A stretch of DNA of 64,000 nucleotides from Mycobacterium gordonae (GTDB lineage: Bacteria > Actinomycetota > Actinomycetes > Mycobacteriales > Mycobacteriaceae), in NCBI RefSeq assembly GCF_017086405.1, contig NZ_CP070973.1, positions 4,000,739-4,064,738 of the forward strand, in the 5' to 3' direction. Numbering within the stretch: the stretch's first letter is position 1; each line of letters starts with the position of its first letter. The notes below the pieces were generated by a model. The model was not told where the DNA came from, did no database searches, and saw only the letters and a list, made by a program, of their open reading frames with translations. Below, piece by piece: positions 1 through 8,829 of this stretch. The position numbers and the translations under genes were made by a program.

Positions 1-1
1 C

Positions 2-547
2 CCCGCGGACGACAAGGATTACGGGGAGCATCGGGAGATCACTGCCGAAGGGGCCGCCGAGATGCTCGGTTCGGCCGACTCGGTGATCATCACGCCCGGA
101 TACGGCATGGCTGTCGCGCAGGCCCAGAACGCTGTCGCCGATCTGACCCGCAAGCTGCGCGCCCGCGGCGTCAACGTCCGGTTCGGCATCCACCCGGTGG
201 CAGGACGTCTGCCCGGCCACATGAACGTGCTGCTGGCCGAAGCGAAGGTGCCCTACGACATCGTGCTGGAAATGGACGAGATCAACGACGACTTCTCCGA
301 CACCGCCGTGGTCCTGGTGATCGGCGCCAATGACACCGTCAACCCGGCAGCCGCCGAAGACCCGAGCAGCCCCATCGCGGGCATGCCTGTTCTGACCGTC
401 TGGGACGCCGACAACGTTATCGTCTTCAAGCGATCGATGGCCTCGGGCTACGCCGGTGTGCAGAACCCGCTGTTCTTCCGGGAGAACACCGCGATGCTGT
501 TCGGCGATGCCCGCGACCGCGTGGAAGCGATCCTCGCGGCGCTCTGA
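2..547 (+). CDS. pntB: NAD(P) transhydrogenase subunit beta, C-terminal part (5' truncated by window edge)
   Basis: The reading frame is open from the first bases and gives about 181 residues matching the NADP(H)-binding domain III of PntB. Visible family features are the Rossmann-type stretch around IITPGYGMAVAQAQ, the HPVAGRLPGHMNVLLAEA segment and the GANDTVNP and KRSMASGYAGVQNP motifs near the C-terminus. In the membrane complex PntB couples hydride transfer between NADH and NADP+ to proton translocation. The membrane domain would lie upstream of the window. The gene ends at a TGA and is followed by about 260 bp of non-coding DNA. Identification rests on conserved motifs read by eye; only the N-terminal portion is missing. 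Confidence 0.95.
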   Translation, partial: PADDKDYGEHREITAEGAAEMLGSADSVIITPGYGMAVAQAQNAVADLTRKLRARGVNVRFGIHPVAGRLPGHMNVLLAEAKVPYDIVLEMDEINDDFSDTAVVLVIGANDTVNPAAAEDPSSPIAGMPVLTVWDADNVIVFKRSMASGYAGVQNPLFFRENTAMLFGDARDRVEAILAAL

Positions 548-567
548 CATCGCGTCGCGCTACGGCG

Positions 568-597
568 GCGGTGGTCGGCGGTGGTCAGCGGTGGTCG
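568..597. repeat. three tandem copies of a 10-bp unit
   Basis: GCGGTGGTCG, GCGGTGGTCA and GCGGTGGTCG follow each other without spacing, 20 bp after the pntB stop. The 548-808 gap otherwise shows no recognisable gene. The repeat may be a small VNTR-like tract or simple GC-rich sequence; no function is inferred. Confidence 0.6.
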
Positions 598-808
598 GCA
601 CCGAGATTGCCGCTACGGTCGCGGGTGGCCGACAGCGCACAACCACCACCGCCATGTCGCGGGACAAACTGTGTCCACGCTGCGGAAGCGACTCATCCGT
701 GTGAGTATTCGATGTGATGACGAACCGGTGTGCCAAAAGCCCGGAAGGCTGGCGGGGAAGTCGATACGCTGGGGCGCACATACCGGTGACTGACGTTTAG
801 GGGGCGAC

Positions 809-2473
809 GTGTCGTTTCTAGCCGTGGCTCCCGATTGGGTCACGTCGGCGGCGGCCGACTTGGAGCACATCGGTTCGGCGCTGAGTGCGGCCAATGCGGC
901 GGCCGCCCTACCGACCACGGGTCTCGCGGCCGCGGCGGCCGACGAGGTCTCGACCGCAATCGCTACGCTGTTCGCCGGCTTCGGCCAGGAGTATCAGGCG
1001 CTGAACAGGCAGCTCGGCGCATTTCAGCAGCAGTTCGTGTTGTCGCTCGGTAATTCGGCCGGCGCGTATGCGAGTGCCGAAGCGACGGCCGCGTCCGTGC
1101 TCGACCCCGTTTTCGGCATCATCAATGCGCCCACCCAGCTGCTGTTGGGACGACCGCTGATCGGCGACGGCGCGGCGGGCACGGCGGCGGCGCCTAACGG
1201 CGGAGCCGGCGGCTTGCTGTACGGCAACGGCGGCAATGGGTTCTCGCAGACTCTGGCCGGAGCAGCCGGCGGGTCAGGCGGCTCGGCCGGGCTGATCGGT
1301 AACGGCGGCGCGGGAGGCACTGGCGGGACTGGCGCCGTTGGTGGGGCCGGCGGCAATGGCGGCTGGTTGTTCGGCAATGGGGGTTGGGGCGGCGCGGGCG
1401 GTGCGAACATGGCGGGTACCGGCGGAAACGGCGGAACCGGCGGTGTCTCCTACTTACTGGGTACCGGAGGCAACGGCGGTGCCGGGGGGCTTGGAAATAG
1501 TCCAACGTTGCCGCTCGGCTACGGCGGCACCGGCGGCCACGGTGGCGCTATTTGGGGCGGTCAGGGCTTCAGCGGTGCCGGCTGGGACGGCAGGACCATC
1601 TCCATGCCGACCGTCATGACCACCGAGCCGGTGGTCAATCTCTCGGTCAACGGCTACGGCAGCGGCCCGATCCTGGTCGACACGGGATCCGCCGGCCTGG
1701 TCATGCAGATCAAAGACATCGGCGGGCTACCAGGGCTTCTCAAGCTGGGCATCCCGCACGGGATCAACATCAGCGGCTACAGCGGCGGCCTGACCTACAT
1801 CTTTGCCAGCTACCCCACCTCCGTGGACTTCGGCAACGGCATCGTCAGTGCGCCTTCGGCCGTGAACGTCGTGCTGTTCTCGATTCCGACATCACCGTTC
1901 GCGATTTCGGCCTACTTCACCGAGTTCTTGAAGAACCCGTTCGTCACCCCCTTCGACGCCTACTTCGCGTCAGCCGGTGTGGACGGCGTCTGGGGTCTCG
2001 GCCCGAACGCCGTGGGCCCGGGCCCCAGCATCCCGAACCAGTACCTGCCAGGCGACCTCAGCCAAGGGGCACTGATTGATATGAAGGGCGGGACGCTCGA
2101 ATTCGGTCCGAACCCGGGACCGGTCAACTTCTCGATGACAGGCTCTCCGATCACCACCCTGTGGGTACAGGTCGGCGCCAATCCCGTAGTAGCCGTACCG
2201 TCGATCGTCGATTCCGGGGGCGTGTATGGAACCATGCCTTCATCGGTGATCGGTGGCGCCGGCAGCCTGCCAGCAAATACCGAGATCGTCGTGTACGCGA
2301 ACCAAGCGATGACGCAAGAGTTGTATCGTTACAACACCAACGATTACCGCCCAACGGTAATAACATCAGGGCTAATGAACACCGGATACCTGCCCTTCTA
2401 TCTCCAACCGATGTACACCAGCTACAGCCCCGGCGGCGTCGGCACCACTGTTGTTAACCAACCACCCCCATAA
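809..2473 (+). CDS. PE_PGRS family protein with C-terminal aspartic-protease-like domain
   Basis: The protein has 554 residues in three parts. Residues 1-100 are a PE domain (MSFLAVAPDW start). A linker follows with the LLLGRPLIGDG motif at about 111-121. Residues 120-258 are Gly-Gly-Ala/Asn PGRS repeats. The C-terminal 290 residues resemble a pepsin/retropepsin fold: DTGSAG with Asp about 291, VDGVWGLG at about 391-398 and a second DSGG with Asp about 468. Such a domain is known in the PecA/PE_PGRS35 group, where it cleaves PE-protein N-termini at the cell surface. PE proteins are exported by ESX-5. The GTG start is chosen for the purine-rich TTTAGGGGG five bases upstream and because it gives a canonical PE N-terminus. 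Protease activity is inferred from the two Asp motifs only. Confidence 0.88.
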   Translation: MSFLAVAPDWVTSAAADLEHIGSALSAANAAAALPTTGLAAAAADEVSTAIATLFAGFGQEYQALNRQLGAFQQQFVLSLGNSAGAYASAEATAASVLDPVFGIINAPTQLLLGRPLIGDGAAGTAAAPNGGAGGLLYGNGGNGFSQTLAGAAGGSGGSAGLIGNGGAGGTGGTGAVGGAGGNGGWLFGNGGWGGAGGANMAGTGGNGGTGGVSYLLGTGGNGGAGGLGNSPTLPLGYGGTGGHGGAIWGGQGFSGAGWDGRTISMPTVMTTEPVVNLSVNGYGSGPILVDTGSAGLVMQIKDIGGLPGLLKLGIPHGINISGYSGGLTYIFASYPTSVDFGNGIVSAPSAVNVVLFSIPTSPFAISAYFTEFLKNPFVTPFDAYFASAGVDGVWGLGPNAVGPGPSIPNQYLPGDLSQGALIDMKGGTLEFGPNPGPVNFSMTGSPITTLWVQVGANPVVAVPSIVDSGGVYGTMPSSVIGGAGSLPANTEIVVYANQAMTQELYRYNTNDYRPTVITSGLMNTGYLPFYLQPMYTSYSPGGVGTTVVNQPPP

Positions 2474-2539
2474 TCTGCGGATTCCGTTTCGCGACCGCTA
2501 ATTCCACCCCTGTCACCCCCCGCCGCTAGAGTCGGCCCC

Positions 2540-3688
2540 ATGCTGCAGACGATCGCCGTACGCGGCTACCGCTCGCTGCGCGACATCGTGCTGCCCGTGG
2601 GCCCGCTGTCCGTGGTCACCGGGGCCAACGGCACCGGCAAGTCGTCGGTCTATCGCGCACTGCGCCTGCTGGCCGATTGCGGGCGCGGCGAAGTCATCGG
2701 GTCGCTGGCCCGGGAGGGTGGGCTGGAGTCGGTGCTATGGGCCGGTCCGGAGCAATTGGGCGGAGCCCGCAAACAGGGAAAAGCCCAGGGCACCGCCCGT
2801 ACCCGTCCTCTGTCGCTCGAACTCGGTTTCGCCGCAGACGATTTCGGCTATCTTGTCGATCTAGGGATACCGCAGATGGCCGGTTACCGCTCCGCCTTCT
2901 CCCGCGACCCGGAGATCAAGCGGGAGGCGATTTTCGCCGGTCCGATCCTGCGGCGCGCCACCACCCTGGTGCGCCGAACGCGCGACTTCGCGGAAGTCAG
3001 CGGCGATTCCGGATTCGACGAGCTGTGCCGGACGCTACCGGCCTACCGCAGTGTGCTCACGGAATACGCTCACCCACAAGCACTCCCAGAACTCGCGGCC
3101 GTGCGCGAACGACTCCGCGGTTGGCGGTTCTATGACGGCTTCCGGGTCGATGCCGCTGCGCCGGCCCGGCAACCGCAAGTGGGCACCCGCACTCCCGTCC
3201 TCTCCGACGACGGCAGCGACCTGGCTGCGGCCATTCAGACGATCATCGAGGCAGGATTCGACGATCTGAGCCGGATCGTCGCCGACGCGTTCGACGGCGC
3301 CACCCTCGACGTCGACGTCAGCAATGGCCTTTTCGATCTCCAACTACAGCAGCGTGGCATGCTCCGCCCGCTACGCGCGGCCGAATTGTCTGACGGCACA
3401 CTGCGATTCCTCTTATGGGCCGCAGCGCTGCTCAGCCCGCAACCGCCCTCGTTGATGGTGCTCAACGAACCGGAGACCTCGCTGCACCCCAGCCTCGTCG
3501 GCCCGTTGGCGGCGCTGATCCGGGTCGCCGCCGAGCACACCCAGGTTGTGGTGGTGACCCATTCGGATTCGCTGCGAGAGCTCCTCGACGGCGCGACGGA
3601 GATCGAGCTGTACAAGGATTTCGGCGAGACGCGAATCACCGGACAGAGTTTGCTGACGACGCCGCCGTGGGACTGGGGCAAACGTTGA
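2540..3688 (+). CDS. AAA/ABC-type ATPase, RecF/OLD-like predicted ATP-binding protein
   Basis: This 382-residue protein has a Walker A motif (GANGTGKSS, residues 30-38), a signature-like segment ELSDGTLRFLLWAAALL at about 284-300, a Walker B followed by a D-loop-like region (LMVLNEPETSLHPSL) and a switch histidine (VVVVTHSDSL). This layout is typical of stand-alone SMC/RecF/OLD-related ATPases (COG4637-like), which bind ATP at a dimer interface. No TOPRIM nuclease domain follows, so it is not a full OLD nuclease. It lies 66 bp after the PE_PGRS gene and just upstream of tetR, with no evident partner gene such as a defence effector. The physiological role is unknown. Confidence 0.85.
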   Translation: MLQTIAVRGYRSLRDIVLPVGPLSVVTGANGTGKSSVYRALRLLADCGRGEVIGSLAREGGLESVLWAGPEQLGGARKQGKAQGTARTRPLSLELGFAADDFGYLVDLGIPQMAGYRSAFSRDPEIKREAIFAGPILRRATTLVRRTRDFAEVSGDSGFDELCRTLPAYRSVLTEYAHPQALPELAAVRERLRGWRFYDGFRVDAAAPARQPQVGTRTPVLSDDGSDLAAAIQTIIEAGFDDLSRIVADAFDGATLDVDVSNGLFDLQLQQRGMLRPLRAAELSDGTLRFLLWAAALLSPQPPSLMVLNEPETSLHPSLVGPLAALIRVAAEHTQVVVVTHSDSLRELLDGATEIELYKDFGETRITGQSLLTTPPWDWGKR

Positions 3689-3710
3689 CCCGAGGTGGGC
3701 TGCACCTCGA

Positions 3711-3749
3711 TTTGCGTGCAAAGTCTGCAGTCTGTGCAAACATGTGCAC
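3711..3749. promoter_or_regulatory. palindrome cluster upstream of tetR (candidate autoregulatory operator)
   Basis: Two inverted repeats sit immediately before the tetR start. One is TTTGC-GT-GCAAA at 3711-3722. The other is GTGCA-6 nt-TGCAC at 3734-3749. Both contain the TGCA core that also forms the arms of the larger palindrome upstream of mmpS. The position, abutting or overlapping the tetR start codon, suggests autorepression by the TetR protein. This is inference from symmetry and location. Confidence 0.5.
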
Positions 3750-4358
3750 ATGGCGAATCACATGGGCCTGCGCGAGCGTCGTCGCCGCCAGACCAGCGCG
3801 GACATCCGCGGAGCCGCCGTGCGCCTGGCGCAGGCACGGGGTTGGGACAAGGTCACCATCGAGGAGATCTGCGTTCAGGCGGGCATCTCGACCCGCACGT
3901 TCTTCAACTACTTCCCGAACAAGGAGGCGGCCATCGCCTATGGCCCCTCCGATCTGCCGGCCGAACTGGCCGATGAGTTCGTCGCCGCCGGCCCCGCGCC
4001 TTACTCGGTGGTCCTGGCGGATCTGATCACGCTGGCCGCGCACCATCTACGCGACATGCCCCCGCAACGCGAGCAGGCCGTGTGCATGCTCGACCTGGCC
4101 CAAACCACGCCCGCCGTGCTGGCGGCTTTCCTCGCCGAGCTGGAGCGATTTCAGAGCCAGCTCACCGAGATCGTCGCCAAACGCCAAGGCATGCCGCCCG
4201 ACGACGAGATCCCGGCACTTATCTCCGCCTTGGCGTTGACGGCCGTGCGTTCGGGAATCGAGCGCTGGTCCAGCGGCAAACCCGAGGACGCCGACGACAC
4301 GCCGATGCCCTACGTCGAGCGGGCCGCCGCCCTGGTCAACAGCATCTTCACCAAGTGA
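3750..4358 (+). CDS. TetR/AcrR family transcriptional regulator of the mmpS-mmpL locus
   Basis: The product is about 202 residues with an N-terminal TetR helix-turn-helix. RERRRRQTSADI begins helix 1 and EEICVQAGISTRTFFNYFPNKEAA is the recognition region, given here as the typical ISTRTFFNYF core. The C-terminal half is a helical ligand-binding domain without recognised identity. ATG at 3750 is chosen because it directly follows the palindrome at 3734-3749; an in-frame GTG at 3744 would lie inside it. The gene lies upstream of mmpS and mmpL on the same strand, as TetR repressors of mycobacterial MmpS/MmpL exporters commonly do. Control of those genes is inferred from position and shared operator-like sequences. 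Confidence 0.88.
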   Translation: MANHMGLRERRRRQTSADIRGAAVRLAQARGWDKVTIEEICVQAGISTRTFFNYFPNKEAAIAYGPSDLPAELADEFVAAGPAPYSVVLADLITLAAHHLRDMPPQREQAVCMLDLAQTTPAVLAAFLAELERFQSQLTEIVAKRQGMPPDDEIPALISALALTAVRSGIERWSSGKPEDADDTPMPYVERAAALVNSIFTK

Positions 4359-4387
4359 ACGGCGTGACCGAAGACACATGAACTTGC

Positions 4388-4412
4388 ATGATCTGCAAAA
4401 AGTGCAGATCAT
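4388..4412. promoter_or_regulatory. perfect 10-bp inverted repeat upstream of mmpS (candidate TetR operator)
   Basis: ATGATCTGCA at 4388-4397 and its exact complement TGCAGATCAT at 4403-4412 are separated by 5 bases. The site lies about 30 bp after the tetR stop and about 185 bp before mmpS, in a 237-bp stretch with no gene. The TGCA half-site core is shared with the palindromes upstream of tetR, which supports one regulator binding both. Confidence 0.65.
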
Positions 4413-4595
4413 GTATCCATGGTCCGGCGGCGGAACTCGGCTATGCCTCGGTGTATCGGGATATCCGCCCACGTCAGGTCGGGCCGTTTTGGGCTGCAAG
4501 ACGCACGGCCGAGCCGACTCAGGTTCAGACCTTCTGCAGCGCAACGCAACTCGAATCAACAGATCGGATCGCCGAGCCGGGAAGGGATCGCGTAG

Positions 4596-5030
4596 GTGCA
4601 GATGGCGAAGTTGGTGCGGAACGCCTGGTTGCCGCTGTTGATCGTGGCCGTCGTGGCGATCGGCGGATTCACCGTGCACCGGGTCAAGTCATTCTTCACC
4701 GCGGAGAACGCGGACACGTTGACCAGCCCGAAGGTCGACGACTCGAAACCGTTCAAGCCCAAGGTCGTCAAGTACGAGATCTTCGGGTCGGCGGCCCGCG
4801 CCAACGTGAACTACCTGGACCTCAGTGCGGAGCCACGTCGCCTCGACGACGCGCCGCTGCCCTGGACCCTGGTCTTGAGCACCACCGCCCCCTCAGTGTT
4901 TCCCAACATCTCGGCGCAGAGCGACGGCGACTACCTCGGCTGCCGCATCACCGTCGACGACGAAGTCAAGGACGAGAAAATTTCCAACGGCGTGCACGCA
5001 CTGACCTCCTGCCTGGTGAAATCAGCATGA
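4596..5030 (+). CDS. MmpS family membrane accessory protein
   Basis: This 144-residue protein has one N-terminal transmembrane helix (WLPLLIVAVVAIGGFTVHRV, residues 11-30). A periplasmic domain follows with the family hallmarks VKYEIFGSAARANVNYLDLS and two late cysteines (GCRI and TSCLV) that likely form a disulfide. MmpS proteins partner MmpL transporters in exporting siderophores, lipids or drugs. GTG at 4596 is preceded by AAGGG with about 9 bases of spacing; an in-frame ATG lies at 4602. The stop codon overlaps the mmpL start by four bases (ATGA), so the two are translationally coupled. Length and layout fit the MmpS4/MmpS5 type. Confidence 0.92.
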   Translation: MQMAKLVRNAWLPLLIVAVVAIGGFTVHRVKSFFTAENADTLTSPKVDDSKPFKPKVVKYEIFGSAARANVNYLDLSAEPRRLDDAPLPWTLVLSTTAPSVFPNISAQSDGDYLGCRITVDDEVKDEKISNGVHALTSCLVKSA

Positions 5031-7942
5031 GCACCGCGCTCGAAGACAGACGGCCGGACAACACCGACACCGCTCCTATCCCCCGACACGCGGCGCGTCC
5101 TGCGATTCCGCGCTTCCTGCGGAAATTCGCGGTGCCCGTCATCATCGGCTGGATCGCGCTGATCGCCGTCCTTAACACGGTGGTCCCGCAGCTCGACGAG
5201 GTCGGCAAGATGCGCTCTGTCTCGATGAGCCCGGATGACGCGCAGTCAGTGATCGCGACCAAGCGGGTCGGCGAGGTGTTCAAGGAGTACAAGTCCAACA
5301 GCTCGGTGATGATCGTGCTGGAGGGCCAAAACGCGCTCGGCGCCGACGCACACGCGTATTACGACCAGATAGTCCGCAAGCTCGAGGCGGACAAACAGCA
5401 TGTCGAGCACGTCCAGGACTTCTGGAGCGACCCGCTTACCGGGGCCGGCGCCCAGAGCAGCGACGGCAAGGCCGCCTACGTGCAGGTCTATCTCGTCGGG
5501 AACATGGGTGAGACCAAGGCCAACGACTCGGTCGAGGCTGTCCAGCACATCGTCGACAGCGTCAAGCCGCCCAATGGGGTCAAGGCGTACGTCACCGGTC
5601 CCTCGGCCCTGGAAGCCGACCAACACCTGGCCGGTGATCGCAGTTTGCAACTGATTACGGCGGCGACCTTCGTCGTGATCATCGCGATGCTGCTGATGGT
5701 CTACCGGTCGATCGTCACGGTGCTGCTCACCCTCGGCATGGTGGTTTTCGAGCTGGCCGCCGCCCGAGGCGTGGTGGCCTTCCTCGGCTACCACCAAATC
5801 ATCGGACTCTCCACGTTCGCCACAAACCTGTTGGTCACGTTGGCCATCGCGGCCGCGACCGACTACGCGATCTTCCTCATCGGTCGATATCAGGAAGCCA
5901 GGGCGGTCGGCGAATCGCGCGAAGACGCGTACTACACCATGTTCCACGGCACGGCGCACGTCGTGCTGGGGTCGGGCATGACCATCGCCGGCGCCACCTT
6001 CTGCCTGCACTTCACCAACCTGCCCTACTTCCAGACCCTCGGCGTCCCGCTGGCCATCGGCATGGTCGTGGTGGTCCTCGCCGCCCTGACTCTCGGGCCC
6101 GCGGTCATCGCGGTGGCCTCGCGCTTCCGCCAGACTCTGGAACCCAAGCGCGCCCAGCGAATTCGCGGCTGGCGCAAGATCGGCGCCGCCGTCGTGCGCT
6201 GGCCCGGCCCGATTCTGGTGATGACGATCGGGATCGCGCTGGTCGGCCTGCTGACGCTACCGGGGTACCGGACCAACTACAACGACCGCAACTACCTGCC
6301 CGCGGACCTGCCGGCCAACGCCGGCTATGCGGCCGCCGACCGGCATTTCTCGAAGGCCCGGATGAATCCCGAGTTGCTGATGATCGAAAGCGATCACGAC
6401 CTGCGCAACTCCGCCGACTTCCTGGTCATCGACAAGATCGCGAAGGCGATCTTCCGGGTGCCCGGAATCAGTCGGGTGCAAGCCATCACCCGTCCCGAGG
6501 GCAAGCCGATCGAGCACACCTCGATCCCGTTCCAGATCAGCATGCAGGGCGTCTCCCAGGAGATGACCCAGAAGTATCAAGAAGACCAGATCGCCGACAT
6601 GCTCAAGCAATCCGACGAGATGCAGACGACCATCAACAGCATGGAGCAGATGCAGAGCATCACCACGCAGATGGCCGCCGACATGCACGTGATGGTCGGC
6701 AAGATGCATGCGATGACCATCGACGTCGCCGAACTACGCGACCACATGGCCGATTTCGAAGACTTCTTCCGGCCGATCCGCTCTTACTTCTATTGGGAGA
6801 AGCACTGCTACGACATTCCGGTGTGCTTCTCGTTGCGGTCGGTCTTCGATGCCCTGGACGGTGTCGACACCATGACCGACGACATCCAGAGCCTGATGCC
6901 GGTGATGGATCACCTCGACACGCTGATGCCGAAGATGGTGGCACTGATGCCCGAGATGATCCAGAACATGAAGAACATGAAGACGATGATGCTGACCATG
7001 TATTCGACCCAGAAGGGTCTGCTGGAGCAGCAACAGCGGGCGCAGCGCGATTCCTCGGCCATGGGGCGTGCGTTCGACGCGTCCAGGAACGACGACTCGT
7101 TCTACCTGCCGCCGGAGACGTTCGACAACCCCGAGTTCAAGAAGGGCATGAAGAACTTCATCTCCCCCGACGGCCACGCCGTGCGGTTCATCGTCAGCCA
7201 TGACGGCGATCCGATGTCCGCAGAAGGCATTTCGCACATCGACGCGATCAAGAAAGCCACCTATGAGGCCCTGAAGGGCACCCCGATGGAGGGCTCCAAG
7301 ATCCTCCTCGGCGGCACCGCGGCCACCTTCAAGGACATGCAGGAAGGCAGCAACTACGACCTGCTGATCGCCGGAATCGCCTCAATGTGCCTGATTTTCA
7401 TCATCATGCTGATCCTGACCCGGAGCGTGGTGGCTTCGGCGGTGATCGTGGGCACGGTATTGCTTTCTCTCGGTGCATCTTTCGGGCTTTCGGTGCTCAT
7501 CTGGCAACACCTGATAGGCATCGAACTGCACTGGATGGTGCTCGCGATGTCGGTCATCATCCTGCTGGCCGTCGGCGCGGACTACAACCTGCTGCTGGTG
7601 TCCCGGTTCAAGGAGGAGATCCACGCCGGCCTGAACACCGGCATCATCCGAGCCATGGGCGGGACCGGGTCGGTGGTCACCTCGGCGGGACTGGTGTTCG
7701 CCTTCACGATGATGACGATGGCGGTCAGCGAGCTCATCGTGATCGGCCAGGTGGGCACGACCATCGGCTTGGGTCTGCTGTTCGACACGCTGGTGGTCCG
7801 GTCACTGATGACACCGTCGATCGCCGCACTGCTGGGCAAGTGGTTCTGGTGGCCGCAACGCGTGCGGCAGCGACCGAAGCCGTCACCGTGGCCGAAGCCG
7901 AGCGAGGACGCTGCCAAAACGGATACGCTGACCACGGCCTGA
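5027..7942 (+). CDS. MmpL family RND transporter
   Basis: The product has 971 residues in the usual MmpL plan. There is a short cytoplasmic N-terminus, TM1 (VIIGWIALIAVLNTVV), a first extracytoplasmic domain and TM2-6 carrying the proton-relay TDYAIFLIGR. A second extracytoplasmic domain contains a long Met/Gln-rich coiled coil (about residues 520-670). TM7-12 follow with a second relay motif GADYNLLLVSRF. The extended coiled coil is typical of the MmpL4/MmpL5 cluster, which exports mycobactin-type siderophores or drugs with MmpS. The start is the ATG overlapping the mmpS stop; the frame is open further upstream but without MmpL-like sequence. Expression is likely set by the upstream TetR. 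The substrate cannot be told from sequence. Confidence 0.94.
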   Translation: MSTALEDRRPDNTDTAPIPRHAARPAIPRFLRKFAVPVIIGWIALIAVLNTVVPQLDEVGKMRSVSMSPDDAQSVIATKRVGEVFKEYKSNSSVMIVLEGQNALGADAHAYYDQIVRKLEADKQHVEHVQDFWSDPLTGAGAQSSDGKAAYVQVYLVGNMGETKANDSVEAVQHIVDSVKPPNGVKAYVTGPSALEADQHLAGDRSLQLITAATFVVIIAMLLMVYRSIVTVLLTLGMVVFELAAARGVVAFLGYHQIIGLSTFATNLLVTLAIAAATDYAIFLIGRYQEARAVGESREDAYYTMFHGTAHVVLGSGMTIAGATFCLHFTNLPYFQTLGVPLAIGMVVVVLAALTLGPAVIAVASRFRQTLEPKRAQRIRGWRKIGAAVVRWPGPILVMTIGIALVGLLTLPGYRTNYNDRNYLPADLPANAGYAAADRHFSKARMNPELLMIESDHDLRNSADFLVIDKIAKAIFRVPGISRVQAITRPEGKPIEHTSIPFQISMQGVSQEMTQKYQEDQIADMLKQSDEMQTTINSMEQMQSITTQMAADMHVMVGKMHAMTIDVAELRDHMADFEDFFRPIRSYFYWEKHCYDIPVCFSLRSVFDALDGVDTMTDDIQSLMPVMDHLDTLMPKMVALMPEMIQNMKNMKTMMLTMYSTQKGLLEQQQRAQRDSSAMGRAFDASRNDDSFYLPPETFDNPEFKKGMKNFISPDGHAVRFIVSHDGDPMSAEGISHIDAIKKATYEALKGTPMEGSKILLGGTAATFKDMQEGSNYDLLIAGIASMCLIFIIMLILTRSVVASAVIVGTVLLSLGASFGLSVLIWQHLIGIELHWMVLAMSVIILLAVGADYNLLLVSRFKEEIHAGLNTGIIRAMGGTGSVVTSAGLVFAFTMMTMAVSELIVIGQVGTTIGLGLLFDTLVVRSLMTPSIAALLGKWFWWPQRVRQRPKPSPWPKPSEDAAKTDTLTTA

Positions 7943-7962
7943 CGCGCGAGTGGCGACAGGAT

Positions 7963-8829
7963 TCAGCCCACGACGTCAAAAACCGCCGCGGCCGACGTGA
8001 CCGCCTTGTCGGTATTGCCCTCGTCGTGCAGCAACATGCGCACGCCGACCCGTCCAGACCTGCCGGCATGCGCGGTGCCCTCGACCCGGAACGGTCCCAC
8101 CTTGCCGCGGGACATGAACATCACATGCCAGCTGACGACCTGCAGCCGGCGCGTCCCGGCGAGCTCGGCGGCGAGATCGGTCGCCGCGGTCTCCAGCACG
8201 ACGTGTTGCGGCCCGATGTGCAGGGCCGCGTCCGGTGAGGCGTATTCGGCACTCAACGCGGGCAACATCCAATGCCCGTCCGCGCGCTTGGCGGCGCCGA
8301 AAGCGCCCCACAACGGCGGCAGGTCGGGCGAATCCTCGACGACCAGCTCGGTGCCCGAAACATCCATCCGGTCAAGGCCTTCCGGCGGTACGCCGATGAT
8401 CGCGCCCTGGCCCTCGTTGAAGGCGATCACCCGATCCGGGTTGTCGGCGTCGACGATCTTGCACCGTCCGTAGCCCATCATGCGGCCCTGGTGGACGATG
8501 CCCGAATCCACGATCTCGATTCGCCTGACGTCGTAACCGGGATCGACGATCTGCACCGAGGCGATCACCGGGTTCGGCACCGCCACCATGTCGGTCTGAC
8601 AGCCCTCCGGCGACGAGATCGCAAGCGGAGCAACCATGATGCCGCCCGCCTCGTTGCGCATGTCGCGGCGAATCGTCACCGTGTTGTCGGCTTCGCCGAG
8701 GTTCATCGACGAGTGGTTGCGCCCGATGTAGCGGTAGCTGAGCAGACCCGTCCAGCGCCGGTACAGCTCGTCACGGTAGGCGTCGGCATCGCCGAGCAAC
8801 TCGCGGATGTCTCGCGGTTTGCCGGTCAT
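7963..8829 (-). CDS. conserved protein, possible double hot-dog (thioesterase-like) fold
   Basis: The 288-residue soluble protein starts MTGKPRDIRELLGD. The segments MRNEAGGIMVAPLAIS and RLQVVSWHVMFMSRGKVGPF fall at corresponding places of two halves, which suggests a tandem hot-dog fold of the acyl-CoA thioesterase type. I do not see a standard catalytic motif, so enzymatic function is tentative. Its ATG overlaps the stop of the short upstream reading frame (8826-8981) by ATGA, indicating co-translation. It is convergent with mmpL. It could equally be a non-catalytic acyl-binding protein. Confidence 0.55.
   Translation of the reverse strand: MTGKPRDIRELLGDADAYRDELYRRWTGLLSYRYIGRNHSSMNLGEADNTVTIRRDMRNEAGGIMVAPLAISSPEGCQTDMVAVPNPVIASVQIVDPGYDVRRIEIVDSGIVHQGRMMGYGRCKIVDADNPDRVIAFNEGQGAIIGVPPEGLDRMDVSGTELVVEDSPDLPPLWGAFGAAKRADGHWMLPALSAEYASPDAALHIGPQHVVLETAATDLAAELAGTRRLQVVSWHVMFMSRGKVGPFRVEGTAHAGRSGRVGVRMLLHDEGNTDKAVTSAAAVFDVVG

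Noticed and set aside
2540..3688. AAA ATPase as part of an anti-phage (OLD/Gabija/Septu-like) system
   Set aside because: No TOPRIM, HNH or helicase partner is adjacent and the ATPase alone is not diagnostic.
4388..5026. Upstream extension of the mmpL frame through mmpS
   Set aside because: The MmpS frame is clearly coding and the ATGA overlap sets the mmpL start at 5027.
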